A stretch of 64,000 nucleotides of DNA, taken from NCBI GenBank assembly GCA_030682575.1, contig JAUXNX010000031.1, positions 62,001-126,000 of the forward strand, given 5' to 3'. The stretch is from Gammaproteobacteria bacterium. Its GTDB lineage: Bacteria > Pseudomonadota > Gammaproteobacteria > Pseudomonadales > Pseudohongiellaceae. Within the stretch, counting starts at the first letter, position 1. Every line of letters begins with the position of its first letter. Shown in pieces: positions 54,409-64,000 of this stretch. Below the pieces are notes generated by a model. The model ran no database searches, was not told the origin of the DNA, and saw only the letters and a program-made list of their open reading frames with translations. Both the position numbers and the translations under genes were made by a program.

Positions 54409-55863
54409 TCAATGTGTGTTAACAGGTGCCCTGCCGTAAATGTCGTCGAAGCGCACAATGTCGTCTTCACCCAGATAATTGCCCGTCTGCACTTCGATCA
54501 GCTCGACCATCTCCGTTGTGTGGTTCTGCAGCCGATGCTTGCTGCCAAGCGGGATGAACGTGGATTCATTCTCATGAATGGTAAAGACACGCTCATCACA
54601 GGTAACCGTTGCACTGCCTTTGACGACTATCCAGTGCTCTGCCCTGTGATGGTGCAATTGCAGAGAAAGTGAGGCCCCGGGTTTCACCATGATGTGTTTG
54701 ACCTGATAGCCCGTGCCCATCGCAAGAGACTCGTAACTTCCCCAGGGGCGATACACCAGTACGTGATTGACGCTCTCGGCCCGCCCCGCCTTCTCCAATT
54801 GCTGCACGATGCGTTTGACGTCCTGTACACGGTCTCTTGCTGATACCAGAATGGCATCGGCCGTTTCAATGATGATCAAATCTTCAATGCCCACGGCAGC
54901 AACAAGACGGGACTCGGCGCGGATGTAGCTGCCTTTTACGTCCTCACAGAATACATCACCGGACAGGACATTCTGTGCTGAGTCCTTGCCCGAGGTTTCC
55001 CAAAGCGAATTCCATGCACCCAGATCATTCCACTGAGCATCCAGTGGCACTACTACCGCATCGCGGGTCTTCTCCATCACAGCGTAGTCAATGGAATCAC
55101 TGCGACAAACAGCGAATAATTCCTTGGGCAGTCGCATGAAGTCGACATCAGGCTGGATGCCAGCAAAAGCCTTCCTGCAGACTTCCATGATGTCCGGTGC
55201 GTGCTGTGCCAACTCGGCAAGGAAACGCTCTGCCGTGAACATGAACATACCGCTGTTCCAGTAGTAGTCTCCGCTGTCGACATAAGTCTTCGCGGTAGCC
55301 AGATCAGGTTTCTCCACGAAACGCTGTACTGCATAGGCCTCCGAAACCTCCGCAACGCCACGAAGGATATAACCGTAACCCGTCTCTGCCGCAGTGGGAA
55401 CAATCCCGAACGTGACCAGTTTGCCGCGGGCAGCCAGACCCTCACCAACCTCGATCGCATGGCAAAGCGCCTGCGTGTCGCGTATGGCATGGTCGGCGGG
55501 CAGCACCAGTAGAATCGCATTTGGTTGCATCTGCATGGCCTGCAGTGCAGCAATCGCCACCGCCGGAGCGGTATTGCGGCCAATCGGTTCCAGCACGATG
55601 CTGGCTCCTCCAATGCCCAATTCCTGCAACTGCTGCGCGGTAAGGAAGCGGTGCTCCTCATTGCACACGACGATAGGCGCACCAAGATCGCGCACTCCTT
55701 CGAGCCTGGACAACGTAGTCTGAAACAGCGTTTTTGGCACTGAGTCGGGCGCATCCCGAGTGGGATCAGAGGACAAGGAAGTAAACTGCTTGGGATAAAG
55801 CTGACGCGAGACTGGCCACAACCGTGTGCCCACACCGCCCGCAAGAACCACTGGAATGATCAT
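54409..55863 (-). CDS. ManC/AlgA, mannose-1-P guanylyltransferase / mannose-6-P isomerase
   Basis: Two-step enzyme for GDP-mannose. The 484-residue protein from ATG 55863 has the nucleotidyltransferase motif VLAGGVGTRLWPVSRQLYPK in the N-terminal domain. The cupin-type isomerase domain at the C-terminus has KPGASLSLQLHHHRAEHWIV. It is the first gene of the manC-galU-phosphomannomutase operon and is divergent from fabA. Together they support polysaccharide synthesis. Confidence 0.95.
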   Translation of the reverse strand: MIIPVVLAGGVGTRLWPVSRQLYPKQFTSLSSDPTRDAPDSVPKTLFQTTLSRLEGVRDLGAPIVVCNEEHRFLTAQQLQELGIGGASIVLEPIGRNTAPAVAIAALQAMQMQPNAILLVLPADHAIRDTQALCHAIEVGEGLAARGKLVTFGIVPTAAETGYGYILRGVAEVSEAYAVQRFVEKPDLATAKTYVDSGDYYWNSGMFMFTAERFLAELAQHAPDIMEVCRKAFAGIQPDVDFMRLPKELFAVCRSDSIDYAVMEKTRDAVVVPLDAQWNDLGAWNSLWETSGKDSAQNVLSGDVFCEDVKGSYIRAESRLVAAVGIEDLIIIETADAILVSARDRVQDVKRIVQQLEKAGRAESVNHVLVYRPWGSYESLAMGTGYQVKHIMVKPGASLSLQLHHHRAEHWIVVKGSATVTCDERVFTIHENESTFIPLGSKHRLQNHTTEMVELIEVQTGNYLGEDDIVRFDDIYGRAPVNTH

Positions 55864-55999
55864 CGATCCGTCCTGTTTCCCGAAAGGTCGAACAACAGAC
55901 ATTTACGGGGTATTTTTGTTGAAAATCCGTCACTCGCAACGGCCGCACAGTGTGCCACAACTGCGTCGAAAACGCGTCCTGGCCCCGATTCAGCGCGCA

Positions 56000-56039
56000 A
56001 AATAATATCGATTATTTCCCGGCGCCGCGATAATATCGC
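56000..56039. promoter_or_regulatory. Two AT-rich inverted repeats between manC and fabA
   Basis: AAATAAT-ATCG-ATTATTT (56000-56017) and GCGATA-A-TATCGC (56027-56039) are inverted repeats that share the direct repeat ATAATATCG (56002-56010 and 56030-56038), spaced 28 bases. They lie about 100 bases upstream of fabA. A repressor of unsaturated fatty-acid synthesis (FabR/DesT-like) or a manC regulator would be the obvious ligand, but neither site matches a motif I can name. Confidence 0.45.
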
Positions 56040-56139
56040 AGCCTTTGCGAACCGGGCCAATGAGATTCTGCCCGTTATTTGCCGGTAAACACCCTGATTT
56101 ACACATGAACTTCTTACAAATCCAGATGAACTTCCCACT

Positions 56140-56664
56140 ATGAACGGCCACATTCGCAAGAGCTCTTATACCCGTGATGAATTGCTGGACTGTGGCTATG
56201 GCCGCATGTTCGGGCCGGGCAACGCACGCCTGCCCGTCGGCAACATGCTGATGCTTGATCGCATTGTCGAAATCAACGATACAGGCGGTGACCACGGCAA
56301 GGGGCAAATCATTGCTGAACTGGATATTCGTCCTGACCTGTGGTTTTTCGAGTGTCATTTTCCGGAAGACCCTGTCATGCCTGGATGCCTCGGATTGGAT
56401 GCCATGTGGCAACTGGTAGGTTTCTTTCTGGGCTGGCGGGGCAACCTCGGCAAGGGGCGCGCCCTGGGGGCAGGCGAAGTCAAATTCAGCGGGGAAATCC
56501 TGCCAACGGCCAGCAAGGTTGTCTATCAGCTGTCACTGACCCGGGTTATCGAGCGGAAATTGGTAATGGGAATTGCCGATGGTACAGTGTCGGTCGACGG
56601 CGAGGTCATCTACATTACGAACGGATTGAAGGTGGGGTTGTTCACCCCTGAAAGCAGATTCTGA
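56140..56664 (+). CDS. fabA: FabA, 3-hydroxyacyl-ACP dehydratase/isomerase
   Basis: Introduces the cis double bond for unsaturated fatty acids. The 174-residue protein has [21 protein letters not shown] with catalytic His73 and Asp87. It is followed 34 bases later by fabB, the standard pairing, and preceded by two AT-rich inverted repeats that may control it. Confidence 0.97.
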   Translation: MNGHIRKSSYTRDELLDCGYGRMFGPGNARLPVGNMLMLDRIVEINDTGGDHGKGQIIAELDIRPDLWFFECHFPEDPVMPGCLGLDAMWQLVGFFLGWRGNLGKGRALGAGEVKFSGEILPTASKVVYQLSLTRVIERKLVMGIADGTVSVDGEVIYITNGLKVGLFTPESRF

Positions 56665-56698
56665 CGTATTTTCCATTGATTCTGGTTGTGAGGTTTTT

Positions 56699-57916
56699 AT
56701 GAGACGCGTTGTAGTTACCGGTATTGGCATCGTTTCCTGTCTGGGTAGTGACAGGCAGACTGTGCTGGAATCCCTGCGTGAGGGGCGCAGCGGCATCCGC
56801 TTCAAGCCCGACTACAAGGAAATGGGCCTGCGCAGTCATGTGGCTGGCTGGATTGACCTGAACCTGTCTGAGCTGATCGATCGCAAGATCCTGCGCTTCA
56901 TGGGCGACGCAGCCGCATTCGGCTACCTCTCCATGGAACAGGCGATCAAGGATTCCGGACTTGCCGAAGACCAGGTATCCAATTTCCGCACCGGTCTCAT
57001 CATGGGCGCCGGTGGCTCATCGTCCGCGGATCAGGTTGAAGCTGCCGACATTTTGCGCAGCCAGGGTGTGCGCAAGATCGGGCCGTATCGCGTCACCCGC
57101 ACCATGGGCAGCACCGTCTCCGCCTGCCTCGCCACCCCTTTCAAGATCAAGGGCGTGAACTATTCCATTTCCTCGGCCTGCGCCACCAGCGCGCATTGCA
57201 TCGGCAATGCTGTCGAGTTGATCCAACTGAACAAGCAGGACGTCATTTTCGCCGGCGGTGGCGAGGCCGAGCACTGGTCACTCACCAATATGTTCGACGC
57301 AATGGGTGCTCTGTCCACCAAATACAACGAAACGCCGGACAAGGCATCGCGCGCCTTCGACCAGGGTCGAGACGGCTTCGTGATTGCCGGCGGCGGCGCG
57401 GTACTGGTCATTGAAGCGCTTGATCATGCGCTCGCCCGTGGCGCAAAAATCTATGCTGAAATCACCGGTTACGGTGCCACTTCCGATGGTTACGACATGG
57501 TGTCTCCATCCGGCGAAGGCGGCATCCGCTGCATGCAGATGGCAATGAGCACTGCGAGCGGCCCGATCGACTATATCAATACGCACGGTACCAGCACCCC
57601 GGCCGGGGATGTCTCTGAACTGCGCGCGATCAAGCAGGTGTTTGGGGACAAGACACCACTGTTGAACTCCACCAAGTCCTTGAGCGGTCACTCTCTGGGA
57701 GCGGCCGGCGCACAGGAAGCGATTTACAGCCTGCTGATGATGGAGAACGATTTCGTCTGCGCCGCCGCCAATGTGGAGAATCTGGACCCGGAAGCAGAAG
57801 GGCTGAACATTCCCCTCAAGCGCGTTGACAACATCAAACTCAATCGCGTCATGTCCAACAGTTTCGGGTTTGGTGGCACCAACGCCAGCCTGGTGTTCGA
57901 ACGATACGATCAATAA
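56699..57916 (+). CDS. fabB: FabB, 3-oxoacyl-ACP synthase I
   Basis: Elongating condensing enzyme needed for unsaturated fatty acids. The 405-residue protein has the active Cys161 in [10 protein letters not shown], His296 in NTHGTSTP, Lys326 and His331 in [12 protein letters not shown], and the C-terminal [14 protein letters not shown]. It is co-directional with fabA and close to it, forming the fabAB operon. Confidence 0.97.
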   Translation: MRRVVVTGIGIVSCLGSDRQTVLESLREGRSGIRFKPDYKEMGLRSHVAGWIDLNLSELIDRKILRFMGDAAAFGYLSMEQAIKDSGLAEDQVSNFRTGLIMGAGGSSSADQVEAADILRSQGVRKIGPYRVTRTMGSTVSACLATPFKIKGVNYSISSACATSAHCIGNAVELIQLNKQDVIFAGGGEAEHWSLTNMFDAMGALSTKYNETPDKASRAFDQGRDGFVIAGGGAVLVIEALDHALARGAKIYAEITGYGATSDGYDMVSPSGEGGIRCMQMAMSTASGPIDYINTHGTSTPAGDVSELRAIKQVFGDKTPLLNSTKSLSGHSLGAAGAQEAIYSLLMMENDFVCAAANVENLDPEAEGLNIPLKRVDNIKLNRVMSNSFGFGGTNASLVFERYDQ

Positions 57917-57949
57917 GCGGAACCCAGCAGCCAGAACCCGAGGTTTATC

Positions 57950-58462
57950 TTGCAGATATGCAACGCAGCTACAGGACAGCGTACCGCCAGCTATTTGCTG
58001 GCGTTGATCTGCCTGTTCCTGACTACCTCGCTGGGAGTGGTGACCGGAGCATACGCGCAGGGACTGCCAGGCAGTGGCGGCGGGTTGTTGGCGCAGCAAT
58101 CGCAGTTCCTCCCCGTCGATGAGGCTTTCATCTTCTATACCAGCTTGCCGGAACAGGGAATCGTTGTTGTCCACTGGACTGTCGCGCCGGACTACTACCT
58201 CTATCGGGAAAAGTTCGCCTTCGCCCTGGGCACCGATACGGATTCCATGGAGGCGTTGGAGGCGGAACTGCCAGCAGGGGTCGCTCATCACGATGAGTTC
58301 TTTGGCGATGTCGAGGTGTACTACGGTCAGGTGGCGGCACGTCTGCAAATTCCTCAAGGTATGCAGACCAGCCCCATTTTGCTGATGATCGAATATCAGG
58401 GCTGCTCCGAACTCGGGTTGTGTTACCCGCCCCAACGCAGGGAAATCGAACTCAGCCTGTAA
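57950..58462 (+). CDS. Stand-alone DsbD alpha domain (periplasmic disulfide reductase N-terminus)
   Basis: The 170-residue exported protein (TTG start at 57950 with GAGG six bases upstream, signal peptide ending near GAYA) is the DsbD N-terminal alpha domain: PVDEAFIFYTSL at the start and GCSELGLCYPP at the end with redox Cys152 and Cys158. No membrane beta domain or thioredoxin gamma domain follows; the reading frame ends cleanly 160 bases before aroQ. In Pseudomonas a full dsbD occupies this place before aroQ. Without the other domains it would need another electron source. Confidence 0.85.
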   Translation: MQICNAATGQRTASYLLALICLFLTTSLGVVTGAYAQGLPGSGGGLLAQQSQFLPVDEAFIFYTSLPEQGIVVVHWTVAPDYYLYREKFAFALGTDTDSMEALEAELPAGVAHHDEFFGDVEVYYGQVAARLQIPQGMQTSPILLMIEYQGCSELGLCYPPQRREIELSL

Positions 58463-58622
58463 GTGTGCAGGTAATTCTTGATGAAGTTCTCAGAATATTC
58501 TGAGAAAATGCAGCCAAAATTAGCTAAAGCGCCGAAATTGCTCAGAAACAGAATCGTTCGACCCTGGCTCTGCACAAGCCCTGACAACAAAGTTGTTCAT
58601 AAAAACGAGATTGCACTTCATC

Positions 58623-59069
58623 ATGGCAACGATACTTGTATTGCACGGACCCAATCTGAACATGCTTGGCAGCAGAGAGCCGGAAGTCTACGGCTCCGAG
58701 ACCCTCGCCGATATCAACGCCAGACTGACTTATGCCTGTATCGAAGCCGGACATCATCTGCAGCACCTGCAAAGCAATGCCGAATATGAGCTGATCGAAC
58801 GACTGCATGACGCCCGCAATGAAGGCATCAACTTCATCATCTTCAATCCTGCCGCGTTCACACACACCAGCGTCGCACTGCGCGACGCCATTCTGGCAAC
58901 GGATATCCCTTTCATCGAAGTGCACATTTCCAATGTTCACAAACGTGAGGCATTCCGACACCACTCGTATTTCTCGGACATCGCGACAGGCACCATTACA
59001 GGATTGGGTTCCTACGGCTACGATCTGGCTCTGCAGGCAGCACTGCAGCATCTCAAGAAAAGCCGCTAA
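58623..59069 (+). CDS. aroQ: AroQ, type II 3-dehydroquinate dehydratase
   Basis: Third enzyme of the shikimate pathway. The 148-residue protein has [18 protein letters not shown] with the active-site Arg and Tyr, [16 protein letters not shown] in the substrate-binding part (Phe in place of the common Tyr) and [16 protein letters not shown] with the catalytic histidine. It precedes accB by 42 bases in the usual aroQ-accB-accC order. Confidence 0.96.
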   Translation: MATILVLHGPNLNMLGSREPEVYGSETLADINARLTYACIEAGHHLQHLQSNAEYELIERLHDARNEGINFIIFNPAAFTHTSVALRDAILATDIPFIEVHISNVHKREAFRHHSYFSDIATGTITGLGSYGYDLALQAALQHLKKSR

Positions 59070-59111
59070 ACACCCACATACAAATACAACACACTGACAA
59101 GAGAGCCCTTT

Positions 59112-59579
59112 ATGGACATCAGAAAAGTAAAAAAACTCATTGAACTGCTGGAGTCTTCAGACGTAGCGGAAATCGAGATCAAGGAAGGCGAAGAGGCGGT
59201 ACGCATCAGCCGCGTATCCAAGTCTGTTCCTCAGCAGATGCACTACATGGCCCCAATGCAAGCGCCCGCGGCCGCACCTGCTGCAGCGCCCGCTGCTCCA
59301 GCTCCAGCCGCCGCAGAGCCCGAGAGTGCCAGCAAGAAACTGCGTGGCAATGTCATCAAGTCGCCAATGGTTGGCACGTTCTATCGCTCACCCTCGCCAT
59401 CATCACCGGTCTTTGTGGAAGTGGGACAGCACGTGAAGGTCGGCGATGTCATCTGCATCGTTGAGGCCATGAAAATGATGAACCAGATCGAGGCGGATCA
59501 CGCCGGCGTTGTGGAAGCCATTCTGGTTGAAGACGGCGAGCCGGTTGAATACGACCAGCCCCTTATCACCATCGTGTAA
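59112..59579 (+). CDS. accB: AccB, biotin carboxyl carrier protein
   Basis: Carries biotin for acetyl-CoA carboxylase. The 155-residue protein has an N-terminal helical stretch, an Ala/Pro-rich linker (about 50-70) and the biotinyl domain with EAMKMMN, where Lys121 is biotinylated. It precedes accC by 50 bases. Confidence 0.97.
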   Translation: MDIRKVKKLIELLESSDVAEIEIKEGEEAVRISRVSKSVPQQMHYMAPMQAPAAAPAAAPAAPAPAAAEPESASKKLRGNVIKSPMVGTFYRSPSPSSPVFVEVGQHVKVGDVICIVEAMKMMNQIEADHAGVVEAILVEDGEPVEYDQPLITIV

Positions 59580-59629
59580 CACACACGGGTTCGGGATCGT
59601 TTTCAACTTCACTCAAAAGGTTTCACTCC

Positions 59630-60991
59630 ATGCTTGATAAAGTTCTGATTGCCAATCGCGGCGAAATTGCACTTCGCGTCCTCCGGGCCTGCAAGGAGCT
59701 CGGCATCAAGACTGTGGCCGTGCACTCCAGTGCCGACCGTGACCTGATGCATGTGCGCCTGGCAGACGAGTCCGTCTGCATCGGCCCGGCCAACGCCACT
59801 GACAGCTACCTGAATGTCCCTGCGATCATCAGCGCCACCGAAGTCACTGACGCGGTTGCCATCCACCCTGGTTACGGCTTCCTGTCAGAGAACGCCGATT
59901 TTGCAGAGCAGGTAGAGAAGAGCGGCTTCATCTTCATCGGGCCACGCCCGGAAACCATTCGCCTGATGGGTGACAAAGTATCTGCCATCAATGTGATGCG
60001 CGAAGCGGGTGTGCCAACAGTGCCGGGCTCAAACGGTCCGATAGACGACAACAAGGATCGCACACTGGCCATCGCCCGCGAAATCGGCTACCCGGTCATC
60101 ATCAAGGCTGCGGCGGGTGGCGGTGGTCGCGGTATGCGCGTCGTGCACAGCGAGGCTGCACTGCTCAAGGCCATCTACGTGACGCAATCTGAAGCCAAGG
60201 CATTCTTCGGCAGCGGCGTGGTATATCTGGAAAAATTCCTCGAGAATCCTCGCCATGTCGAGATTCAGGTTCTGGCGGACGGTCAAGGCAATGCCATCCA
60301 CCTGGGCGACCGCGATTGTTCCATGCAGCGTCGTCACCAGAAAGTGTTAGAAGAGGCCCCGGCACCGGGAATTCCGGATCACATCAGACAGAAAGTAGCC
60401 GAAACCTGCGTAAAGGCCTGCGAAAAAATGAACTATCGCGGCGCCGGCACACTGGAGTTCCTGTATCAGGACGAGCAGTTCTACTTCATTGAAATGAACA
60501 CGCGCGTGCAGGTCGAGCATCCAGTCACTGAAATGGTGACAGGTATCGACATCGTCAAGGAACAGCTCAAGATCGCCAGTGGCGAGAAGCTTTCCATCAA
60601 GCAATCCGACGTCAAGATCACGGGTCACGCGTTCGAGTGCCGCATCAATGCCGAGGATCCGGTGACATTCCTGCCCTGCCCGGGCAAGATCAATTTGTTC
60701 CATGCACCAGGCGGTAACGGCATTCGCGTTGACTCGCACATCTACAGTGGTTACACGGTACCACCGTACTACGATTCACTGATTGCCAAGCTGATTACCT
60801 ATGGTGCAGACCGAAATGGCGCGCTCGCCCGCATGAGCAATGCACTGGATGAACTGCTCATTGATGGTATTCGCACCAACACACCTCTGCACAAGGAAAT
60901 CATCCGCGATGCAGAATTCCAGAAGGGTGGTGTCAACATTCACTATCTGGAACACAAGCTGACCGCGCATAACAAGTTGCCCACAAAGTGA
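59630..60991 (+). CDS. accC: AccC, biotin carboxylase
   Basis: ATP-grasp enzyme that carboxylates biotin on AccB. The 453-residue protein has [20 protein letters not shown] at the N-terminus, the glycine-rich [16 protein letters not shown] loop, [17 protein letters not shown] [17 protein letters not shown], and [17 protein letters not shown] with metal- and substrate-binding residues. Co-transcribed with accB. Confidence 0.98.
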   Translation: MLDKVLIANRGEIALRVLRACKELGIKTVAVHSSADRDLMHVRLADESVCIGPANATDSYLNVPAIISATEVTDAVAIHPGYGFLSENADFAEQVEKSGFIFIGPRPETIRLMGDKVSAINVMREAGVPTVPGSNGPIDDNKDRTLAIAREIGYPVIIKAAAGGGGRGMRVVHSEAALLKAIYVTQSEAKAFFGSGVVYLEKFLENPRHVEIQVLADGQGNAIHLGDRDCSMQRRHQKVLEEAPAPGIPDHIRQKVAETCVKACEKMNYRGAGTLEFLYQDEQFYFIEMNTRVQVEHPVTEMVTGIDIVKEQLKIASGEKLSIKQSDVKITGHAFECRINAEDPVTFLPCPGKINLFHAPGGNGIRVDSHIYSGYTVPPYYDSLIAKLITYGADRNGALARMSNALDELLIDGIRTNTPLHKEIIRDAEFQKGGVNIHYLEHKLTAHNKLPTK

Positions 60992-61045
60992 TGTTCGTGA
61001 CGCCTTCAATCGCATCACAACACTCGCGCGCAACAAGAGCCTGAT

Positions 61046-61927
61046 ATGCCGTGGCAGCAGCTGAAAATCAGAGTCCCCGAAGCTCGCGCAGCACTTGTCG
61101 AAGATCTGCTGTCCGAGCTCGGCGCTGTATCGGTGACGCTTCAGGACGGCGAAGATCAACCGGTATTTCAGATTGACCCCGGCACAACTCCGATCTGGCA
61201 CAACACGGAAGTTGTCGGTCTCTTCGAGTACGACTCGCCCATCCTGGCAGTAGTAGCCAATCTGCGCGCCCGCGCACACCTGGATGACACTGACGAGGTG
61301 GTCGTCGAGGAAGTGGCCGACACCGACTGGGAAAGAGTCTGCATGCAAGACTTCAAACCCATGCGCTTTGGCGAACGTGTCTGGATATGCCCCAGCTGGG
61401 AAACTCCCCCCGAACCCAATGCCGTGAACATCATGCTCGATCCTGGCCTGGCATTCGGCACTGGCACACATCCGACGACAGCGCTCTGCCTCGAATGGCT
61501 TGACCAACAGGATCTTCAGGGCAAGACTGTCATCGACTATGGCTGTGGTTCAGGGGTGCTCGCGATTGCCGCCGTACTACTCGGTGCTGGCAGGGTGATA
61601 GCCATCGACAACGACCCGCAGGCGATCATTGCCACGCAGAGCAACCGTGAATTGAATCAGATAATTCCAGCGCATCTGAGCGTACACTTGCCGGGAGTGA
61701 CGGACCATCCCAGAGCAGACGTGCTGGTTGCCAACATCCTGTCCGGGCCTCTTGAGCAATTGACGCCTGTCATAGCGGCGCTGGTCAAGCCCGGCGGCAA
61801 ACTGATTCTGTCCGGCGTTCTTTCTCAGCAGACGCAGTCACTGATGGACAGCTATCAACAATTCTTTACGATGCTTGCCCCGGTAACGCGTGACGAATGG
61901 GTTCGCGTGGAAGGTGTTCGACGCTGA
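61046..61927 (+). CDS. prmA: PrmA, ribosomal protein L11 methyltransferase
   Basis: Trimethylates L11. The 293-residue protein has the prmA-type N-terminal substrate domain and the methyltransferase core with LDPGLAFGTGTHPTT, VIDYGCGSGVLAIAA and VANILSGPLEQL. The order accC-prmA-(zinc ribbon)-dusB matches Pseudomonas. Confidence 0.96.
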   Translation: MPWQQLKIRVPEARAALVEDLLSELGAVSVTLQDGEDQPVFQIDPGTTPIWHNTEVVGLFEYDSPILAVVANLRARAHLDDTDEVVVEEVADTDWERVCMQDFKPMRFGERVWICPSWETPPEPNAVNIMLDPGLAFGTGTHPTTALCLEWLDQQDLQGKTVIDYGCGSGVLAIAAVLLGAGRVIAIDNDPQAIIATQSNRELNQIIPAHLSVHLPGVTDHPRADVLVANILSGPLEQLTPVIAALVKPGGKLILSGVLSQQTQSLMDSYQQFFTMLAPVTRDEWVRVEGVRR

Positions 61928-61981
61928 TCTGCCCCCTTCCCGAATTTCACACTCCATACATGGTGGACGAAGTCAGACTCT

Positions 61982-63091
61982 ATGGCGCTATTCATCACAC
62001 AATGCCCCCATTGCATGACCTGCTTCAGGACCAGTATTACACAACTGCAGTCCGCAGAGGGCATGGTGCGCTGCGGTGCATGCCTGAAGATATTCGTCGC
62101 CGACGACAACCTGCTGCCATCTCCCGATCTGCGCACGGTGGACGTTCCTGTGCCAGTAGAGGAAGTGAAGCATCTACTCGAGAAAGATGAACAGCAGTTG
62201 CCACTGGATGATGAAGACTTCGAAAGAGAGTTTGCGGATAACATCTTCACCCTCGATCTTGCCGACTCGCTTCCCAATCGTCACGACCCCTCGATCTCCG
62301 AACACCAACCAATCTGGGAATTGCTCGACGAAGACACCCCATCGGCACAGGAGTACTCAGAGACACACACTGAACATGAAGAAGAGTTGATGCAGGAGTC
62401 CGACACATATCAGGAGAGCCCCCCGCAGGTATTCGAGGAGGAAGAGCAATTACCTTCTTTTGGAGCCACAGAGTTTCACGAGCATAGCCTTGATGACGAT
62501 CTCGGTGTACGCACCCGCTTCACTCCCGAAAATCTTGCTGCTGCCAGAGACATCTCTGATCCACTGGAGCTACACTGGCAACCACCAGAGCGACGTGGTC
62601 GTTACATTTTCTTGATGAGCGTCCTGGCACTCGTACTGACAGCGGGTCTGCTGGCCCAGTTTGTCTGGTACAACATGAACGACTTGAGCCAGAACGCCAG
62701 TGTTCGCGCATCGCTGGAGAGAGTCTGCAACCTGCTGGGTTGTGAATTGCCACCAATGGTTGCCATTCGCTCAATCAGCAGCGACAACCTGGTCGTACGC
62801 AGTCACACAGAAATCGCCAATGCACTGAGCGTCAATCTTGTGTTTCGTAACAACGCAACATTCGCGCAACCTTTCCCGCTACTGAACCTGCGCTTCACCG
62901 ATGTAAACGATGTCGTCGTTGCCGAGCGCCGCTTTACTCCCGAAGAATACCTGCCAGCAGACATCGCCAGCATGAACATGATGCCGGCCGGAGCGCCGGT
63001 GCAGGTGACCCTTGAAGTCATGGACCCTGGCAGCACCGCCATCAACTATGAAGTCAGTTTTAGCCCGATGTCTCCCCTTACTGGATTCTGA
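61982..63091 (+). CDS. Zinc-ribbon membrane protein with DUF3426
   Basis: Function unknown. The 369-residue protein starts with an MJ0042-type zinc ribbon (QCPHCMTCFRTS and MVRCGACLKIF, Cys8/11 and Cys31/34), followed by a long acidic linker to about residue 200. One membrane segment (IFLMSVLALVLTAGLLAQFVW) comes next, then a C-terminal DUF3426 domain (RVCNLLGCELPPMVA onward). It sits between prmA and dusB, as in other Gammaproteobacteria. Confidence 0.9.
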   Translation: MALFITQCPHCMTCFRTSITQLQSAEGMVRCGACLKIFVADDNLLPSPDLRTVDVPVPVEEVKHLLEKDEQQLPLDDEDFEREFADNIFTLDLADSLPNRHDPSISEHQPIWELLDEDTPSAQEYSETHTEHEEELMQESDTYQESPPQVFEEEEQLPSFGATEFHEHSLDDDLGVRTRFTPENLAAARDISDPLELHWQPPERRGRYIFLMSVLALVLTAGLLAQFVWYNMNDLSQNASVRASLERVCNLLGCELPPMVAIRSISSDNLVVRSHTEIANALSVNLVFRNNATFAQPFPLLNLRFTDVNDVVVAERRFTPEEYLPADIASMNMMPAGAPVQVTLEVMDPGSTAINYEVSFSPMSPLTGF

Positions 63092-63247
63092 ATCGGCTGA
63101 CGCCCCTTATCCTTATAATCCATTCGGCATTTGTACCCTATTTTTTCCTTTCACCGGTGCATCCGCATCGCTATGATTGACCGCGTCGAAAACCCTGAGA
63201 AATTCAGCCTGTTAGCGAACTTTCATTAGCGACAACCTGTGCAATCA

Positions 63248-64000
63248 GTGATCAACATAGGCTCTCACATCCTGGCTAATCGCGTCATTCTGGCGCCAAT
63301 GGCAGGCATTACAGACCAGCCCTTTCGCGATCTGTGCGTTGAATTAGGCGCAGGTCTTGCTGTGGCCGAGATGATCACCTGCAATACGGATCTGTGGGAG
63401 AGCGACAAGAATCGCGCGCGCCTGGTGCGCTCAGCGGTCGGCAGACTCGAGTCGGTACAGATCGCTGGATCTGATCCACAGATGATGGCCGATGCAGCAC
63501 GCCTGCACGTCGATCTCGGCGCGGACATCATCGATATCAACATGGGTTGTCCGGCCAAGAAGGTGCTCAAGAAAGCAGCAGGATCCGCGCTGCTGAAAGA
63601 CACACAGCTCGTGAAGACAATACTCGACGCCGTAATCGCGGCCGTCGATGTGCCTGTGACATTGAAGATTCGCACAGGCTGGTGCCCCGAATCGCGCAAT
63701 GGCGTAGAGGTGGCACGAATAGCCGAAGATGCCGGAGTACAGATGCTTACCGTGCATGGCCGAACACGTGAGTGCCGCTTCATGGGCGAAGTCGAATACG
63801 ACACCATCGCGGCTATCAAGAAGTCCGTCCGCATTCCCGTGATTGCCAATGGCGACATCACCACGCCGGAAAAGGCTCGTCAGGTACTCGACTACACCGG
63901 CGCGGATGGTGTCATGATCGGGCGGGCAGCGCAGGGCAATCCCTGGATTTTTCGACAGATCAATCACTACCTCGACACAAGTGAACATCTGCCTGCGAGT
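63248..64000 (+). CDS. dusB: DusB, tRNA-dihydrouridine synthase (5' part, cut by window edge)
   Basis: FMN enzyme that reduces uridine in tRNA D-loops. The visible 251 residues start at a GTG at 63248 and contain the family core: LAPMAGITDQPFRDLCVELG, IQIAGSDPQMMADA-like QIAGSDPQMMADAA, INMGCPAKKV with the active cysteine, and MIGRAAQGNPWIF. In E. coli and Pseudomonas, fis follows dusB; here that would lie past the window. Confidence 0.95.
   Translation, partial: MINIGSHILANRVILAPMAGITDQPFRDLCVELGAGLAVAEMITCNTDLWESDKNRARLVRSAVGRLESVQIAGSDPQMMADAARLHVDLGADIIDINMGCPAKKVLKKAAGSALLKDTQLVKTILDAVIAAVDVPVTLKIRTGWCPESRNGVEVARIAEDAGVQMLTVHGRTRECRFMGEVEYDTIAAIKKSVRIPVIANGDITTPEKARQVLDYTGADGVMIGRAAQGNPWIFRQINHYLDTSEHLPAS

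Noticed and set aside
63173..63229. Leader peptide of 18 codons upstream of dusB
   Set aside because: The ATG has no ribosome site and the peptide shows no attenuator pattern; it is most likely chance.

Overview
The window looks like a chromosomal segment of a gammaproteobacterium from the Pseudomonas/Cellvibrionales/Halieaceae-like neighbourhood, probably aquatic. This rests on gene order and on repeats. The order glyA-nrdR-ribD, the divergent pair tesA / ybbA-ybbP, the pair mpl-ubiX, and the run (dsbD)-aroQ-accB-accC-prmA-dusB are all typical of Gammaproteobacteria. Pseudomonas-type REP sequences occur at 32865-32929 and 45046-45087. A PPi-type phosphofructokinase, a TonB-dependent receptor and a cluster of exported GxW-type proteins resemble free-living marine lineages. 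The genus cannot be fixed from the sequence alone. There is no prophage, insertion sequence, CRISPR array or rRNA operon in the window.

Layout. 0-5 kb, minus strand: riboflavin (ribD, cut by the window edge), nrdR, glyA, slyD, a short-chain dehydrogenase and a nitronate monooxygenase. 5-8.3 kb, plus strand: a TonB-dependent receptor with a clear terminator and a CoA-type Nudix hydrolase. 8.3-12.2 kb, minus: a diguanylate cyclase, an SLC13 carboxylate transporter, a dienelactone hydrolase and a Prx5-type peroxiredoxin. 12.3-18.6 kb, mixed: a DUF218 protein, an exported trypsin-like protease, two small membrane proteins, CheW, a Lon-N domain protein, mpl, a TIGR02444 protein and ubiX. 18.7-21.4 kb: PPi-PFK and a TSUP exporter converge on a 583-base gap that holds two inverted copies of a covarying, cruciform-forming element. 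21.5-27.2 kb: pdxH, a MORN protein, and the YbbP/YbbA export system divergent from tesA. 27-35 kb: small enzymes and transporters (GNAT, MFS, pdxJ, esterase, bcp, cobB, thioesterase, lipoprotein amidase). 35-40 kb: a GGDEF-EAL receptor, an M20 peptidase and pilU. 40-48 kb: an alpha/beta hydrolase, glycerate kinase with a GntP permease, three related exported proteins, a PAP2 phosphatase and an exported unknown. 48.4 kb: tRNA-Thr. 48.7-52.2 kb, plus: pgi, a RimB-RimK fusion and a GNAT protein. 52-56 kb, minus: phosphomannomutase, galU and manC/algA for nucleotide-sugar synthesis. 56-64 kb, plus: fabA-fabB, a lone DsbD alpha domain, aroQ, accB-accC, prmA, a DUF3426 zinc-ribbon protein and dusB (cut by the window edge).

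How the genes fit together. Pgi, PPi-PFK, phosphomannomutase, GalU and ManC link the hexose-phosphate pool to UDP-glucose and GDP-mannose for polysaccharide. AccB/AccC feed malonyl-CoA to FabA/FabB. The GGDEF protein, the GGDEF-EAL protein, CheW and PilU point to c-di-GMP and surface-motility control. Peroxiredoxins, NrdR, SlyD and the DsbD fragment belong to redox and metal handling.

The most unusual signals are: (i) the pair of about 130-155 nt elements at 19980-20133 and 20357-20488, whose helices differ in sequence but stay complementary; (ii) a conserved TIGR02444 gene that seems to need an AUC start codon; (iii) DsbD reduced to its periplasmic alpha domain at the normal dsbD position; (iv) a fused RimB-RimK gene; and (v) a perfect 48-bp palindrome downstream of slyD.
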